A stretch of DNA of 64,000 nt from Erysipelotrichaceae bacterium (GTDB taxonomy: Bacteria; Bacillota_I; Bacilli_A; Erysipelotrichales; Erysipelotrichaceae), in NCBI GenBank assembly GCA_017473335.1, contig JAFULN010000026.1, positions 1 to 64,000 on the forward strand, given 5' to 3'. A program made the position numbers and the translations under genes. Below the pieces are notes generated by a model that saw nothing but the letters and a program-made list of their open reading frames with translations, ran no database searches and was not told where the DNA came from. Shown in pieces: positions 52,506-61,585 of this stretch (positions within the stretch are counted from its first letter, which is position 1; each line of letters opens with the position of its first letter).

Positions 52506-52744
52506 TAACTATTTTTAACAGGTGTGAAGTATATTTCAGTCTTTCTGCTGAAAAAGCATCAAAGATGCGTTCTAGAATAATGTCAGGAAATGTGGAGTGT
52601 TTAATGACACATCGTTCTTTTGAGAGTTCAGATAGAAGAGCAAGACGTACAGTTCTATCTAAGCCATTGATAGAATATCGTTTGTATGTACATAAAAAGG
52701 ATGCTGAATTAGCGCAGTTTTTAATGAATCAAAAGGAATTTTAA
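52502..52744 (+). CDS. small hypothetical protein
   Basis: 80 residues, basic, with a Ser/Arg-rich middle (ESSDRRARRTVLSKPLIEY). Not recognised. It starts inside the upstream stop and is the last gene of the two-component operon. The upstream and downstream spacing support translation. Confidence 0.55.
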   Translation: MITIFNRCEVYFSLSAEKASKMRSRIMSGNVECLMTHRSFESSDRRARRTVLSKPLIEYRLYVHKKDAELAQFLMNQKEF

Positions 52745-52826
52745 ACATTAAAATTAGCTGAATATGATGTTATTTTATCGTTTTTTTAACGTATAAGAAA
52801 AAGTGAAAAAATACAAAATAAAGTTC

Positions 52827-52855
52827 TTGACAATTGGTAAAGATGATGGTAAATT
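52827..52855 (+). promoter_or_regulatory. promoter of the rplU-prp-rpmA operon
   Basis: TTGACA (52827-52832), 17 bases, TAAATT (52850-52855). Confidence 0.82.
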
Positions 52856-52861
52856 ACCTGT

Positions 52862-52969
52862 GTTGTATGCCCTCATGACGGGCTTGCAACCGCTCAAAAC
52901 AGGAAAAAGTACCTGAAAGGGTCTCCTGCAAGGCGAGTCTCATGTTCAATTACAAGGAGGTGCAAAGAC
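52862..52969 (+). promoter_or_regulatory. L21 leader RNA
   Basis: A structured 5' leader typical of the L21 leader motif. GCCC (52869-52872) pairs with GGGC (52880-52883), CAGG (52900-52903) with CCTG (52912-52915), and CTTGC (52883-52887) with GCAAG (52928-52932). Such leaders are thought to let L21 regulate its own operon. The motif assignment is by position and fold, not by covariance search. Confidence 0.7.
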
Positions 52970-53281
52970 ATGTACACAGTCATCGAAACAGGCGGAAAGC
53001 AGCTTCGCGTTGAAGAAGGAATGTCAATTTTTGTAGAAAAGCTGGACGTTCAGGCTGGTGAAACAGTTGTATTCGACACAGTTGTAGCTGTATCCGACAA
53101 AACAATGAAGGTTGGTACTCCATATGTTGAAGGAGCCAAAGTGACATGCACTGTTGAAAAGCAGGGCAAGGAAAGAAAGATTGTAATCTTCAAGTACAAA
53201 GCTAAGAACGGTTCATCACACCGTAAGCAGGGTCACAGACAGCCTTATACAAAACTTACTGTAACTAAGATTGAAGCTTAA
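52970..53281 (+). CDS. rplU: 50S ribosomal protein L21
   Basis: 103 residues. [17 protein letters not shown] at the N-terminus and [23 protein letters not shown] at the C-terminus are the L21 signatures. L21 binds domain I of 23S rRNA. AAGGAGG precedes ATG. It is the first gene of the L21-Prp-L27 operon, and Prp begins 2 bases later. Confidence 0.97.
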   Translation: MYTVIETGGKQLRVEEGMSIFVEKLDVQAGETVVFDTVVAVSDKTMKVGTPYVEGAKVTCTVEKQGKERKIVIFKYKAKNGSSHRKQGHRQPYTKLTVTKIEA

Positions 53282-53283
53282 TT

Positions 53284-53604
53284 ATGATTCATGTTTCTAT
53301 TGGAATGTGGGATGGACATATCATATCTATTGAATGTAAAGGACATGCAGGTTATGCAGAGTCTGGTAAAGATCTGGTATGTGCAGGTGTTAGTTCTATT
53401 TTGTTTGGAGCACTGAATGCACTGGATGAAATGGAAAAAGAACACGTAAGACTGAGAGTAACAAATTCTAAAATCAGTATTCGTGTATTGGAAGACAATG
53501 AACACATTCAACTCTTGCTGAAAATGATATTGATTCAGCTGGAGACAGTAAGAGAAAGTTATCAAGAGTATATCGAAATCAAGAAATTGGAGGTGCAACC
53601 ATGA
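53284..53604 (+). CDS. prp: ribosomal-processing cysteine protease Prp
   Basis: 106 residues. Prp removes the N-terminal extension of L27. Catalytic His21 and Cys33 are in [18 protein letters not shown]. The family is always between rplU and rpmA in bacteria whose L27 has the extension, and here the downstream L27 has exactly that extension. It overlaps rpmA by four bases. Confidence 0.95.
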   Translation: MIHVSIGMWDGHIISIECKGHAGYAESGKDLVCAGVSSILFGALNALDEMEKEHVRLRVTNSKISIRVLEDNEHIQLLLKMILIQLETVRESYQEYIEIKKLEVQP

Positions 53605-53885
53605 AGTTTGTATTAAATATTCAGTTCTTTGCTTCTAAGAAGGGTGTAGGTTCTACTAAGAACGGACGTGATTCACACTCTAAGCGTTTGGGAGCTAAGA
53701 AAGCAGACGGACAGTTCGCAACTGCTGGCTCAATCATCTATCGTCAGCGTGGTACTAAGATTCATCCTGGTACAAACGTTGGACGCGGTGGAGATGATAC
53801 ACTGTTTGCCATGGTCGACGGAATTGTCAAATTTGAACGTCTGGGAAGAGACAAGAAAAAAGTTTCTGTTTATCCTGCAGCGTAA
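53601..53885 (+). CDS. rpmA: 50S ribosomal protein L27, with cleavable extension
   Basis: 94 residues. L27 reaches the peptidyl-transferase centre. The N-terminus is [10 protein letters not shown] followed by ASKKG, the LNxQFF|ASKKG cleavage site that Prp cuts; the mature chain starts at Ala. The rest ([24 protein letters not shown]) is canonical. A hairpin terminator follows before obg. Confidence 0.97.
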   Translation: MKFVLNIQFFASKKGVGSTKNGRDSHSKRLGAKKADGQFATAGSIIYRQRGTKIHPGTNVGRGGDDTLFAMVDGIVKFERLGRDKKKVSVYPAA

Positions 53886-53888
53886 GTT

Positions 53889-53917
53889 AAATCCCCAGAT
53901 GATGGGGATTTTATTTT
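53889..53917 (+). terminator. rpmA terminator, possibly partial
   Basis: AAATCCCCA (53889-53897) pairs with TGGGGATTT (53103+800 to 53911), loop GATGA, followed by TATTTTG. The imperfect U-tract and the lack of a clear obg promoter suggest read-through. Confidence 0.7.
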
Positions 53918-53937
53918 GAGTGAAGGAGGAGTGATTC

Positions 53938-55227
53938 ATGTTTATTGATCGCGTTAAAATCAAAATGAAAGCTGGTAAGGGGGGCAATGGTTTAGTTGCG
54001 TTCCGTAGAGAAAAATATGTTCCTCTTGGTGGTCCATCAGGTGGAGATGGCGGCAGAGGTGGAGACATTATCTTTGAAGTCGATTCCAACAAATCCACTC
54101 TTCTGGATCTGAGATATTCCAAGATGATCCGTTCAGAAGACGGAGGCGTCGGGAAAACAAAGAAAATGCATGGAGCTGATGGCAAAGATGTCATCATTAA
54201 AGTTCCTGTTGGTACTGTTGTTTATGATGAGGCAACAGGTGCTATGATTGCTGATTTAACTAAGATTGGTCAAAAGTCCATTATTTGTAAAGGTGGAAAA
54301 GGCGGTCGAGGCAACTGGCATTTTGCTTCAGGAAGAAACAGTGCACCTGAATACTGTGAACAGGGTGAACCTGGTGATGAAAAGGAAGTTCGTGTTGAAC
54401 TCAAGCTTCTGGCAGATGCAGGACTTGTAGGGTATCCATCTGTTGGAAAGAGCACGCTGCTTTCTGTTGTATCAAAGGCGAAGCCTGAAATTGCAGATTA
54501 TCATTTTACCACCATTACACCTAACCTGGGTGTTGTACAGGTTCCTGATGGACGTTCTTTTGTCATGGCTGATCTTCCTGGTCTGATTGAAGGGGCTTCA
54601 CAGGGTAAGGGGCTTGGTCATCAGTTTTTACGTCATATTGAACGTTGTCGAGTTATTATTCATGTTGTTGACATGGGTGCACAGGATGGCCGTGATCCAG
54701 TTGAAGATTACCGTATCATCAATGATGAGCTGAAACAGTATCAGATGCGTCTTGCAGAAAGACCACAGGTCGTTGTTGCAAATAAGATGGACTTGGATGA
54801 AGCACAAGATAATCTGAAACGTTTCAAAGAAGTTTATCCAGATGTGGAAGTCTTTGAAGCATGTACAATCATTGCCGAAGGCATGGAGAAAGTTTTATAC
54901 CGTGTTGCGGATTTACTGGCTGTAACTCCAGAATTCCCAATTGTCAATGAAGAAGAAAAAGAAGAAGGCGTACTGTATAAGTTTGAAGCTGAAAAGCCTG
55001 CCTTTGAATTGTTTAATCTTGGAAATGGCAGATGGAAACTGGAAGGTGAACGTTTGTTTAAACTGTTTGAAATGACAGACTTTGAAAATGAGCACATGGT
55101 TTACCGTTTCTCAAATACACTTAGAAAAATGGGTGTTGATGATGCTTTAAGAAATGCAGGGTGCAAAGATGGAGATTTGATTTCCATCAAGGACTATGTA
55201 TTTGAATTTATGGAAGAAGAAATGTAA
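53938..55227 (+). CDS. obg: Obg GTPase (ribosome assembly and stress)
   Basis: 429 residues. Glycine-rich Obg domain (GKGGNGLVAFRREKYVPLG), a GTPase domain with G1 GYPSVGKST, DLPGLIEGAS and NKMD, and a C-terminal OCT domain (ending KDYVFEF). Obg acts in late 50S assembly and stress responses. Preceded by GAAGGAGGAG. Its promoter is not obvious, so it may be partly read from the rplU transcript. Confidence 0.97.
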   Translation: MFIDRVKIKMKAGKGGNGLVAFRREKYVPLGGPSGGDGGRGGDIIFEVDSNKSTLLDLRYSKMIRSEDGGVGKTKKMHGADGKDVIIKVPVGTVVYDEATGAMIADLTKIGQKSIICKGGKGGRGNWHFASGRNSAPEYCEQGEPGDEKEVRVELKLLADAGLVGYPSVGKSTLLSVVSKAKPEIADYHFTTITPNLGVVQVPDGRSFVMADLPGLIEGASQGKGLGHQFLRHIERCRVIIHVVDMGAQDGRDPVEDYRIINDELKQYQMRLAERPQVVVANKMDLDEAQDNLKRFKEVYPDVEVFEACTIIAEGMEKVLYRVADLLAVTPEFPIVNEEEKEEGVLYKFEAEKPAFELFNLGNGRWKLEGERLFKLFEMTDFENEHMVYRFSNTLRKMGVDDALRNAGCKDGDLISIKDYVFEFMEEEM

Positions 55228-55231
55228 GTTG

Positions 55232-55260
55232 AAGACAAATCCTTTTGGGTTTGTCTTTTC
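55232..55260 (+). terminator. obg terminator
   Basis: AAGACAAATCC (55232-55242) pairs with GGGTTTGTCTT (55247-55257), loop TTTT, one G-U pair, T's follow. Confidence 0.88.
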
Positions 55261-55272
55261 TTGTGGTAAAAT
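55245..55272 (+). promoter_or_regulatory. ruvA promoter, overlapping the obg terminator
   Basis: TTGGGT (55245-55250), 16 bases, TAAAAT (55267-55272) with an extended TGG. The -35 lies inside the terminator hairpin. Confidence 0.5.
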
Positions 55273-55287
55273 GATAACGGTGATTTT

Positions 55288-55863
55288 ATGATAGCTTATC
55301 TAAAAGGTAAAGTAGCGATGATTCAAATGGATCATATTGTGATTGAGACATATGGTGTAGGATATCAGGTGAATTTTTCTAGACCGGATAAAGTGCGATT
55401 AAATGAAGAAGTTCAGATATTTACTTATCAGCATATTCGTGAAGATGAAAATACATTGTATGGCTTTTTAAGTGCACAGGAAAAAGAGCTGTTTATTAAA
55501 CTGATTTCTGTAAAAGGGCTAGGGCCAAAAACTGCAATGAATATGTTTGGTGCAATGAATGTTGAAACGATTTTAAATGCGATTGAGACAGGAGATGTAG
55601 CATTGATTAAAAGTCTTCCTGGAATCGGCGCAAAGACTGCTTCACAGATTGTGCTGGATTTAAAAGGAAAACTTGTGCAGGTATCTGCAAATAAAGTTTC
55701 GATTGCACAGGAAGCAAAAGATGCAATTGATGCATTAAAGGCATTGGGGTACAAACCGAATGAGCTTTCTGGAGTTGAAAAGCTGTTTGGTGCGAATCCT
55801 GGTAAAACAACAGATGAATATGTCAAGATGGGATTGAAACATCTGCTTATGCAAGGGAGATAA
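55288..55863 (+). CDS. ruvA: Holliday junction branch-migration protein RuvA
   Basis: 191 residues, a typical length. RuvA holds the junction as a tetramer. Domains I-III are visible: OB fold ([22 protein letters not shown]), the helix-hairpin-helix pair ([30 protein letters not shown]) and a flexible-linked C-terminal domain ([13 protein letters not shown]) that contacts RuvB. The ruvB gene follows after 2 bases. Confidence 0.96.
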   Translation: MIAYLKGKVAMIQMDHIVIETYGVGYQVNFSRPDKVRLNEEVQIFTYQHIREDENTLYGFLSAQEKELFIKLISVKGLGPKTAMNMFGAMNVETILNAIETGDVALIKSLPGIGAKTASQIVLDLKGKLVQVSANKVSIAQEAKDAIDALKALGYKPNELSGVEKLFGANPGKTTDEYVKMGLKHLLMQGR

Positions 55864-55865
55864 AC

Positions 55866-56879
55866 ATGGAACGTATCATGTCAAGTGAACTGTTTGAAAA
55901 TGAAGAAGAAATGAGTCTGCGTCCGCAGTCTCTTTCAGAGTATGTAGGACAGGATGATCTTAAAAGTAATCTAAAAGTATTTATTAAAGCTGCAAAGGGA
56001 CGTAATGAAGCATTGGATCATGTGCTTTTGTATGGGCCTCCAGGTCTGGGCAAGACAACCCTTGCCTGTATTATTGCCAATGAAATGCAGGGAAATATTC
56101 GTACTATCAGTGGTCCTGCAATAGAAAGAAGCGGCGATTTAGCGGCCATTTTAACGACATTAGAAGCTGGTGATGTCTTGTTTATTGATGAAATACATCG
56201 CGTTCCTAAACAAGTGGAAGAAGTTCTGTATTCAGCGATGGAAGATTTTTATATTGATGTTGTGATTGGAAAAGATCAGGGGGCTGCACGTACGATTCGT
56301 TTAGATTTGCCTCCATTTACACTGGTGGGTGCAACAACACGCGCTGGTGATTTAACAGCACCTCTTAGAGATCGCTTTGGGATTGTTTCTAAGCTGGAAT
56401 ATTACAACACTGAACAGTTAATGAGTATCATTAAACGATCTTCCCGTGTTTTTGATGTAACTGTAGAAGAAGATGCAGTAACAGAAATTGCGATTCGTTC
56501 AAGAGGAACACCACGTATTGCAAATCGCTTGTTAAAGCGAGTTAGGGACTTTGCCCAGGTGTACAATGATGGACATCTGGATTTAAATGTGACTAAGCAT
56601 GCACTGGATGCATTGAAAGTTGATGCATTGGGTCTTGATGAAGTGGATTTAAGATACCTTAGAGGTATCATTGAACGCTTTAAAGGAGGCCCTGTTGGAT
56701 TAGAATCTTTAGCTAGTGCGATTTCAGAAGAATCTACAACCTTAGAAGATGTTTATGAACCATATTTGATTCAGATTGGATTTGTCAATCGTACACCTCG
56801 TGGCCGTGTTGCAACACCAAAGGCTTATGAACATTTAAAAATTAATTTTAACGGAACGCTTTTTGATGAAAACTTGTAA
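55866..56879 (+). CDS. ruvB: Holliday junction helicase RuvB
   Basis: 337 residues. AAA+ motor for branch migration. Walker [12 protein letters not shown], Walker B LFIDEIHR, sensor [19 protein letters not shown], and a C-terminal winged helix with [13 protein letters not shown]. Its last codons share sequence with the upstream end of the tag gene's possible start region. Confidence 0.97.
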   Translation: MERIMSSELFENEEEMSLRPQSLSEYVGQDDLKSNLKVFIKAAKGRNEALDHVLLYGPPGLGKTTLACIIANEMQGNIRTISGPAIERSGDLAAILTTLEAGDVLFIDEIHRVPKQVEEVLYSAMEDFYIDVVIGKDQGAARTIRLDLPPFTLVGATTRAGDLTAPLRDRFGIVSKLEYYNTEQLMSIIKRSSRVFDVTVEEDAVTEIAIRSRGTPRIANRLLKRVRDFAQVYNDGHLDLNVTKHALDALKVDALGLDEVDLRYLRGIIERFKGGPVGLESLASAISEESTTLEDVYEPYLIQIGFVNRTPRGRVATPKAYEHLKINFNGTLFDENL

Positions 56880-56880
56880 T

Positions 56881-57450
56881 ATGAAACGATGTGCATGGGT
56901 TCCTGAAAATGATCAAATCTATACTGTCTATCATGATACTGAATGGGGTGTTCCTGTCATTGATGAACATAAAATCTGTGAGATGTTTTTTCTAGAGACA
57001 TTTCAGGCAGGACTTTCATGGATTACAATTCTGAAAAAAAGAGAGGCGTTTCGCAAAGCATTTGATGATTTTGATCCAAGTAAAATAGCTAAATATGATG
57101 AACAGAAAATACAGGAACTTCTTTTGAATCCCGGTATTATTCGATGTCAAAGAAAAATTCGAGCTGCAGTTAAAAATGCTGCGGTTCTATTAAGTATTCG
57201 TGAAGAAAAAGGAAGCTTCAGTGAGTATCTATGGTCCTTTTCAAATCATCAGCGTATTGTTAATATGTACAATCAGAGTAAAACAACATCAGAGCTGTCT
57301 GATCGAATCAGTGCAGATTTAAAGAAAAGAGGCATGAGCTTTGTGGGAAGTATCACGATTTATTCGTATCTTCAGGCGATTGGTATTGTTAATGACCATC
57401 ATACAGAATGCTTCAGATACAAAGTGATTGAGGGGGCACATAATGATTGA
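56881..57450 (+). CDS. tag: DNA-3-methyladenine glycosylase I
   Basis: 189 residues. Tag removes 3-methyladenine from alkylated DNA. The N-terminus MKRCAWVPENDQIYTVYHDTEWGVP aligns with E. coli Tag, whose Cys4 is a zinc ligand; the ligand pattern His/His near HHTECF at the C-terminus is also present. LETFQAGLSWITIL is the helix-hairpin signature. ATG 56881 is chosen by homology; upstream in-frame codons lie inside ruvB. The next gene starts within its final codons. Confidence 0.92.
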   Translation: MKRCAWVPENDQIYTVYHDTEWGVPVIDEHKICEMFFLETFQAGLSWITILKKREAFRKAFDDFDPSKIAKYDEQKIQELLLNPGIIRCQRKIRAAVKNAAVLLSIREEKGSFSEYLWSFSNHQRIVNMYNQSKTTSELSDRISADLKKRGMSFVGSITIYSYLQAIGIVNDHHTECFRYKVIEGAHND

Positions 57451-58075
57451 AAAAACACTTGCATATTTACAAAAAACATTTGATGAATCAGAAGTCTTTA
57501 AGGGGCATGAAAGTGATAAGAATTATCGAATTGAGCATTCAATTCGTGTAGCGAATTTAGGGAAGCTGATTGCAGAAAAAGAGGGATATGATGTTGAAAA
57601 TGTTGTGATTGCCTGTCTTTTGCATGATATCAGTTATGCATATGGTTTAAGTGAAAAGAATCATAAAAATCATGGACGTTTAAGTGCTCGTTATGTTCGT
57701 CCATTTTTGCAATCGTTAAACCTTGATGAAAGGCGCATAAATTCAATTTGCGGGGCCATTGCGATTCATGTGGATGATGAAGCTGATTTTGAATTTGAGC
57801 GTACTGCTGAAACAGAAGTAGCTGGTGAAGCAGATAATCTAGATCGTTTTGATGTTTATCGGATTTATGAAATCTTAGAATGGAAACAGTTTAGTTCAAT
57901 GACGCTAGCTCAGAAACAGGAATATGTTGAAAATACGATTGAACGTCTTACAAGATATTTAACTGTACCATTTCATTCAAAGACTGCCTCTGAAATCTGG
58001 AAACAGCGTCTTGTATTTCAAATGGCTTTTTTTAAAAAACTTAAAGCTCAAATTGAAATTAGTCAAAATATATAA
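57443..58075 (+). CDS. HD-domain phosphohydrolase
   Basis: 210 residues. HD-domain motif EHSIRVA, then CLLHDISY with the paired His-Asp, a further His in AIAIHVDDEADFE, and a final Asp in GEADNLDRFD. These coordinate metal in HD phosphohydrolases (nucleotide or (p)ppGpp-like substrates), but substrate is unknown. ATG 57443 after GAGGGGG. It overlaps tag by 8 bases. A terminator follows, shared with the convergent HAD gene. Confidence 0.85.
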   Translation: MIEKTLAYLQKTFDESEVFKGHESDKNYRIEHSIRVANLGKLIAEKEGYDVENVVIACLLHDISYAYGLSEKNHKNHGRLSARYVRPFLQSLNLDERRINSICGAIAIHVDDEADFEFERTAETEVAGEADNLDRFDVYRIYEILEWKQFSSMTLAQKQEYVENTIERLTRYLTVPFHSKTASEIWKQRLVFQMAFFKKLKAQIEISQNI

Positions 58076-58101
58076 AAATCGCTTCAGCAATGAAGCGATT
58101 T
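58075..58101. terminator. terminator between the HD and HAD genes
   Basis: AAATCGCTTCA (58076-58086) pairs with TGAAGCGATTT (58091-58101) around a GCAA tetraloop. The minus strand has TTTTTAT after the stem and is the better U-tract. Confidence 0.85.
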
Positions 58102-58786
58102 ATAATTTATCAATGATTTCTTCAAGTTCAATTAAGTTAGATATGACAGCATCTAATTTCATGTGATGCGGAACATCATGATGTTTAGGATTGTACCAGA
58201 TAGATGTTAGATTAGAATTGATGGCTCCCTGCATATCACTAGTTAAAGAATCACCAATCACAATCAGCTGATCAGCATCGGAAATGTTTAATGTTTTTTT
58301 GACATAATCAAAATATGCAGGATTTGGTTTAGAAACACCTATCTGTTCTGAAATAAACAGATGTTTGATGTAAGGTTGAATGACTGAATGATTTAAACGT
58401 GAAACCTGAATACGGGTTATGCCATTGGTTATAATATGGCAGTCATATTTTTTGGATAGATTTCTTAAGGTTTTTTCAGCATTTTCAATTAATTGATTTC
58501 CTTCAGAAAGGCGATCCATAAAGTATTCTGCAAGTTCACTAGCTTGTTTGTTTAGATGCTGTGCTTCAATGAATTCTTCAAAACGCTGTAGTTTTAAACG
58601 CTCCATTGTGACAGTTCCTTCTTCAAGCTTTTTCCAAAGAGCGTGATTAATCTTCTGATAAACATCTAATGCATTTTGTTTCTCTGTGATTTTACAGTAT
58701 TCCATCAGCATATCCAAAGCTCTTTCTTCTGCAGCATCAAAATCAAACAGTGTACCATCTGCATCAAATAAACAAATCTTTCTCAT
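58100..58786 (-). CDS. HAD-superfamily phosphatase, YjjG-like
   Basis: 228 residues. HAD motif I is LFDADGTLFDFD, motif II ITNG, motif III the Lys of SKPNPAYFDY, and motif IV GDSLTSDM. With its helical cap it resembles YjjG, which removes phosphate from non-canonical pyrimidine nucleotides; other HAD substrates are possible. ATG 58786 follows GGGGATT; an upstream in-frame ATG at 58804 lies outside the HAD fold. It faces recG divergently. Confidence 0.85.
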   Translation of the reverse strand: MRKICLFDADGTLFDFDAAEERALDMLMEYCKITEKQNALDVYQKINHALWKKLEEGTVTMERLKLQRFEEFIEAQHLNKQASELAEYFMDRLSEGNQLIENAEKTLRNLSKKYDCHIITNGITRIQVSRLNHSVIQPYIKHLFISEQIGVSKPNPAYFDYVKKTLNISDADQLIVIGDSLTSDMQGAINSNLTSIWYNPKHHDVPHHMKLDAVISNLIELEEIIDKL

Positions 58787-58808
58787 AGTCAATCCCCATT
58801 TCATTTCG

Positions 58809-58817
58809 ATTATACCA
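58809..58817 (-). promoter_or_regulatory. extended -10 promoter of the HAD gene
   Basis: On the minus strand TGG followed by TATAAT. The divergent recG promoter must overlap the same ~70-base gap. Confidence 0.55.
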
Positions 58818-58859
58818 CAAATTTATGAGAAAATATGATACACTTATGAAGGTGATGGA

Positions 58860-60863
58860 ATGCTGACTCTGAAACAATGCGGATGCACAACCAGACAGAT
58901 TGAAATGATGCAAAGGCTGAACTGTGAAACACCCATGGAAGTTCTGTCTTTGTATCCTTTTCGTTATGAGTGTTTAGAGGCTGTACCTTTTAGTGAATGG
59001 AAGATTCATGATAAAGTTTGTTTTGAAGGTGCACTTGTCAATCTGGCTCGTCCAGTACGTTTAAAAGGCGGCAGAACCATGACTCGTTTTCTGGTGGAAA
59101 CAGAAGAAGAAATTTTTGAAGTTACCATTTTTAATCGTCCCTGGGTATCAAATATTCAGGTAGGAAATCGCATCACTGTGATTGGACGCTATGATGGCGC
59201 ATGTAAAGTCACAGCGATACAGTACAACACAAAACCTTTACAGCAGCAGCTAGGCATTACACCAGTCTATCCAATGAAGGAAGGTATGCGTCAAAGCAGT
59301 ATTTACAATGTGATAAAGAAGGTCTTTATGGCTGCATTTTCTCAAGTTGAAGAGGGTATACCCCAAGATTTGAAAGAAAGATATCGTCTTTTAGATAAGA
59401 AAACGGCACTAAGATGCATCCATTTTCCACGTACGATGAATGATGTTACTCAGGCAATTCGTACGTTGAAATACGAAGAATTTCTTCATTTTCATTTAGC
59501 TCTTCTCATGCGAAAACAGACTGGTTATCAAGCTACAGGAACTGGAAAGAAATTTAATCGTCAACGTATAGAACAATGTATGAACAATCTGCCGTTTGAA
59601 TGTACGCCTGATCAGAAAACTACAATCCTTGAAATTCTTGATGATTTACAGAAAGATAAAAATATGGTTCGATTAGTCCAGGGAGATGTAGGATGCGGAA
59701 AGACTGTAGTTGCAGCGATGAGCATGCTGGCAAGTGTAGATGCACATAAGCAGGCGGCTTTGATGGCACCTACAGAAATCTTAGCTAAGCAGCACTACCA
59801 GTCCTTACAATCGCTTTTGAAAGATGAACATGTTCGTATTGCATGTCTTGTTTCTGCAATGAGTGAAAAAGAAAAGCGTCAGATTCTAGAGGATTTGAAA
59901 TCTGGAGCAATTAATATGATTGTTGGTACACATGCATTAATACAAAAAAATGTTGAATTCCACGATCTTGGATTAGTGATTGCGGATGAACAGCATCGCT
60001 TTGGAGTGAATCAAAGGAAGGCTTTAAAAGAAAAGGGGACAAAAGTAGATTTTCTTTTGATGAGTGCTACACCTATTCCTCGTACTTTAGCAAATACTCT
60101 TTATGGCGATATGGATGTTTCAACCATTCATACCTTGCCTAGTGGAAGAAAACCTGTAATGACACAGCTTGTGAAAAAGAATTCTTTGTCATTAATTCTT
60201 GATGAATTAATGGAGGCTTTAGCTGCAAATCAGCAGATTTATGTAATATGTGCAGCCATTGAAGAAAATGAAGCTTATGATGCTCGTAATGTTTTAGATA
60301 TTGCAGATGCACTTTCTAAAGTGTTCTTTGGTGTGGGTCGTGTTGGGGTTTTGCATGGTAAAATGAGTGCAGAAGAGAAAGAAGAAGTGATGAATCAGTT
60401 TCAAAACAATCAGATTCAAATCTTAGTCAGTACAACAGTTGTAGAAGTTGGTGTCAATGTGATCAATGCAACAGTAATGGTCATTTATGATGCACATCGT
60501 TTTGGACTGTCTCAGCTTCATCAGCTTAGAGGACGTGTACAGCGTGGCAGTGTACAGGGAAAGTGTTATCTTTTGACTGACTCAAAAGATTCTGATGCTC
60601 TAAAGCGTCTGGATGTACTTGTAAAGTGTTCTGATGGATTTGAAATCTCTCGTCAGGATTTGATGCTTCGCGGTCCTGGTGATTTGCTGGGGACACGTCA
60701 AAGTGGTCTTCCTGTGCTTCATCTTGGAAATTTATTTGAAGATGAAAAGATGATTGTTTGTGCAAAACTAGATGCTCAAAACATCTTAAAACAACCAGAA
60801 AACATTGAATATCGTACTTTGATTGAACGTTTACAGTATACATATCAAAGTGAATTAGATTAG
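58860..60863 (+). CDS. recG: ATP-dependent DNA helicase RecG
   Basis: 667 residues. RecG remodels stalled forks and Holliday junctions. An N-terminal wedge/OB domain is followed by SF2 helicase motifs: GDVGCGKTVVAAM (Walker A), MAPTEILA, DEQHRFG (DEQH box), SATPIPRTL, TTVVEVGVN and QLRGRVQRG. The start ATG follows GAAGGTGATGG. The next gene begins 13 bases later, after AGGAGG. Confidence 0.97.
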   Translation: MLTLKQCGCTTRQIEMMQRLNCETPMEVLSLYPFRYECLEAVPFSEWKIHDKVCFEGALVNLARPVRLKGGRTMTRFLVETEEEIFEVTIFNRPWVSNIQVGNRITVIGRYDGACKVTAIQYNTKPLQQQLGITPVYPMKEGMRQSSIYNVIKKVFMAAFSQVEEGIPQDLKERYRLLDKKTALRCIHFPRTMNDVTQAIRTLKYEEFLHFHLALLMRKQTGYQATGTGKKFNRQRIEQCMNNLPFECTPDQKTTILEILDDLQKDKNMVRLVQGDVGCGKTVVAAMSMLASVDAHKQAALMAPTEILAKQHYQSLQSLLKDEHVRIACLVSAMSEKEKRQILEDLKSGAINMIVGTHALIQKNVEFHDLGLVIADEQHRFGVNQRKALKEKGTKVDFLLMSATPIPRTLANTLYGDMDVSTIHTLPSGRKPVMTQLVKKNSLSLILDELMEALAANQQIYVICAAIEENEAYDARNVLDIADALSKVFFGVGRVGVLHGKMSAEEKEEVMNQFQNNQIQILVSTTVVEVGVNVINATVMVIYDAHRFGLSQLHQLRGRVQRGSVQGKCYLLTDSKDSDALKRLDVLVKCSDGFEISRQDLMLRGPGDLLGTRQSGLPVLHLGNLFEDEKMIVCAKLDAQNILKQPENIEYRTLIERLQYTYQSELD

Positions 60864-60876
60864 GAGGAACAACCAT

Positions 60877-61557
60877 ATGGAAATACAGGAATGGCTTGAA
60901 CATCGCGGCATAAAATGCAGCGATTATACCTTGATTAATCAGGCTTTTGTGCATTCTAGCTATGTGAATGAACATCGTTTTGAAAAGCATGACAATGAAC
61001 GTCTTGAATTCATGGGGGATGCAGTACTTCAGGTGTGGGTATCTGAACGTATGATGCGTCTTGCACAACCCCTTTCAGAAGGAAAGATGACAACATTGCG
61101 TGCACAGCTGGTTTGTGAACAGTCACTGGCAGAATACACAAGAAAACTGAAACTTGCACAGTTTTTAAAGCTCGGTATGGGTGAAGAAAAAACTGGTGGA
61201 AGAGATCGCGATTCTATTTTGGCAGATATGTTTGAAGCACTTTTGGGTGCACTCTATCTTGAAGCGGGCATGGCACCGATTGATAACATTTTATCGGAAG
61301 TTATTATGCCTCATCTTCAACATCCACTGGATGAAATCATTACAGACTATAAAACAAAGCTGCAGGAATATGTACAGGCTGATTTGAGAAAGTCTGTGAC
61401 TTATCATGTGATTTCTGTATCTGGACCATCTAACTATCCTGAATTTGTGATTCAGGTTATGCTGGATGATATTGTGCTTGGAGTAGGAAAAGGTCACTCT
61501 AAGAAAAAGGCAGAACAGGCTGCAGCACAGGATGCCTTTTCAAAGATGGTAAAATAA
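60877..61557 (+). CDS. rnc: ribonuclease III
   Basis: 226 residues. Cuts double-stranded RNA in rRNA processing and regulation. Catalytic signature ERLEFMGDAVLQVW and the second acidic motif DMFEALLGALYLEAG; a C-terminal double-stranded RNA-binding domain (TDYKTKLQEYVQ to KKKAEQAAAQDAF). It lies between recG and polC. No smc or ftsY follows, as it often does in other Bacillota. Confidence 0.96.
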   Translation: MEIQEWLEHRGIKCSDYTLINQAFVHSSYVNEHRFEKHDNERLEFMGDAVLQVWVSERMMRLAQPLSEGKMTTLRAQLVCEQSLAEYTRKLKLAQFLKLGMGEEKTGGRDRDSILADMFEALLGALYLEAGMAPIDNILSEVIMPHLQHPLDEIITDYKTKLQEYVQADLRKSVTYHVISVSGPSNYPEFVIQVMLDDIVLGVGKGHSKKKAEQAAAQDAFSKMVK

Positions 61558-61585
61558 TCTTTCTCATAGAAAGGAGAGTGAGAAG

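Noticed and set aside
52745-52826. A terminator after the small unknown gene before the rplU promoter
   Set aside because: Only weak AT-rich pairing (such as CGTT/AACG around T's) is present, without a convincing stem and U-tract order.
53730-55097. Antisense frames across rpmA and obg
   Set aside because: They mirror glycine-rich and acidic coding sequence and have no start signals.
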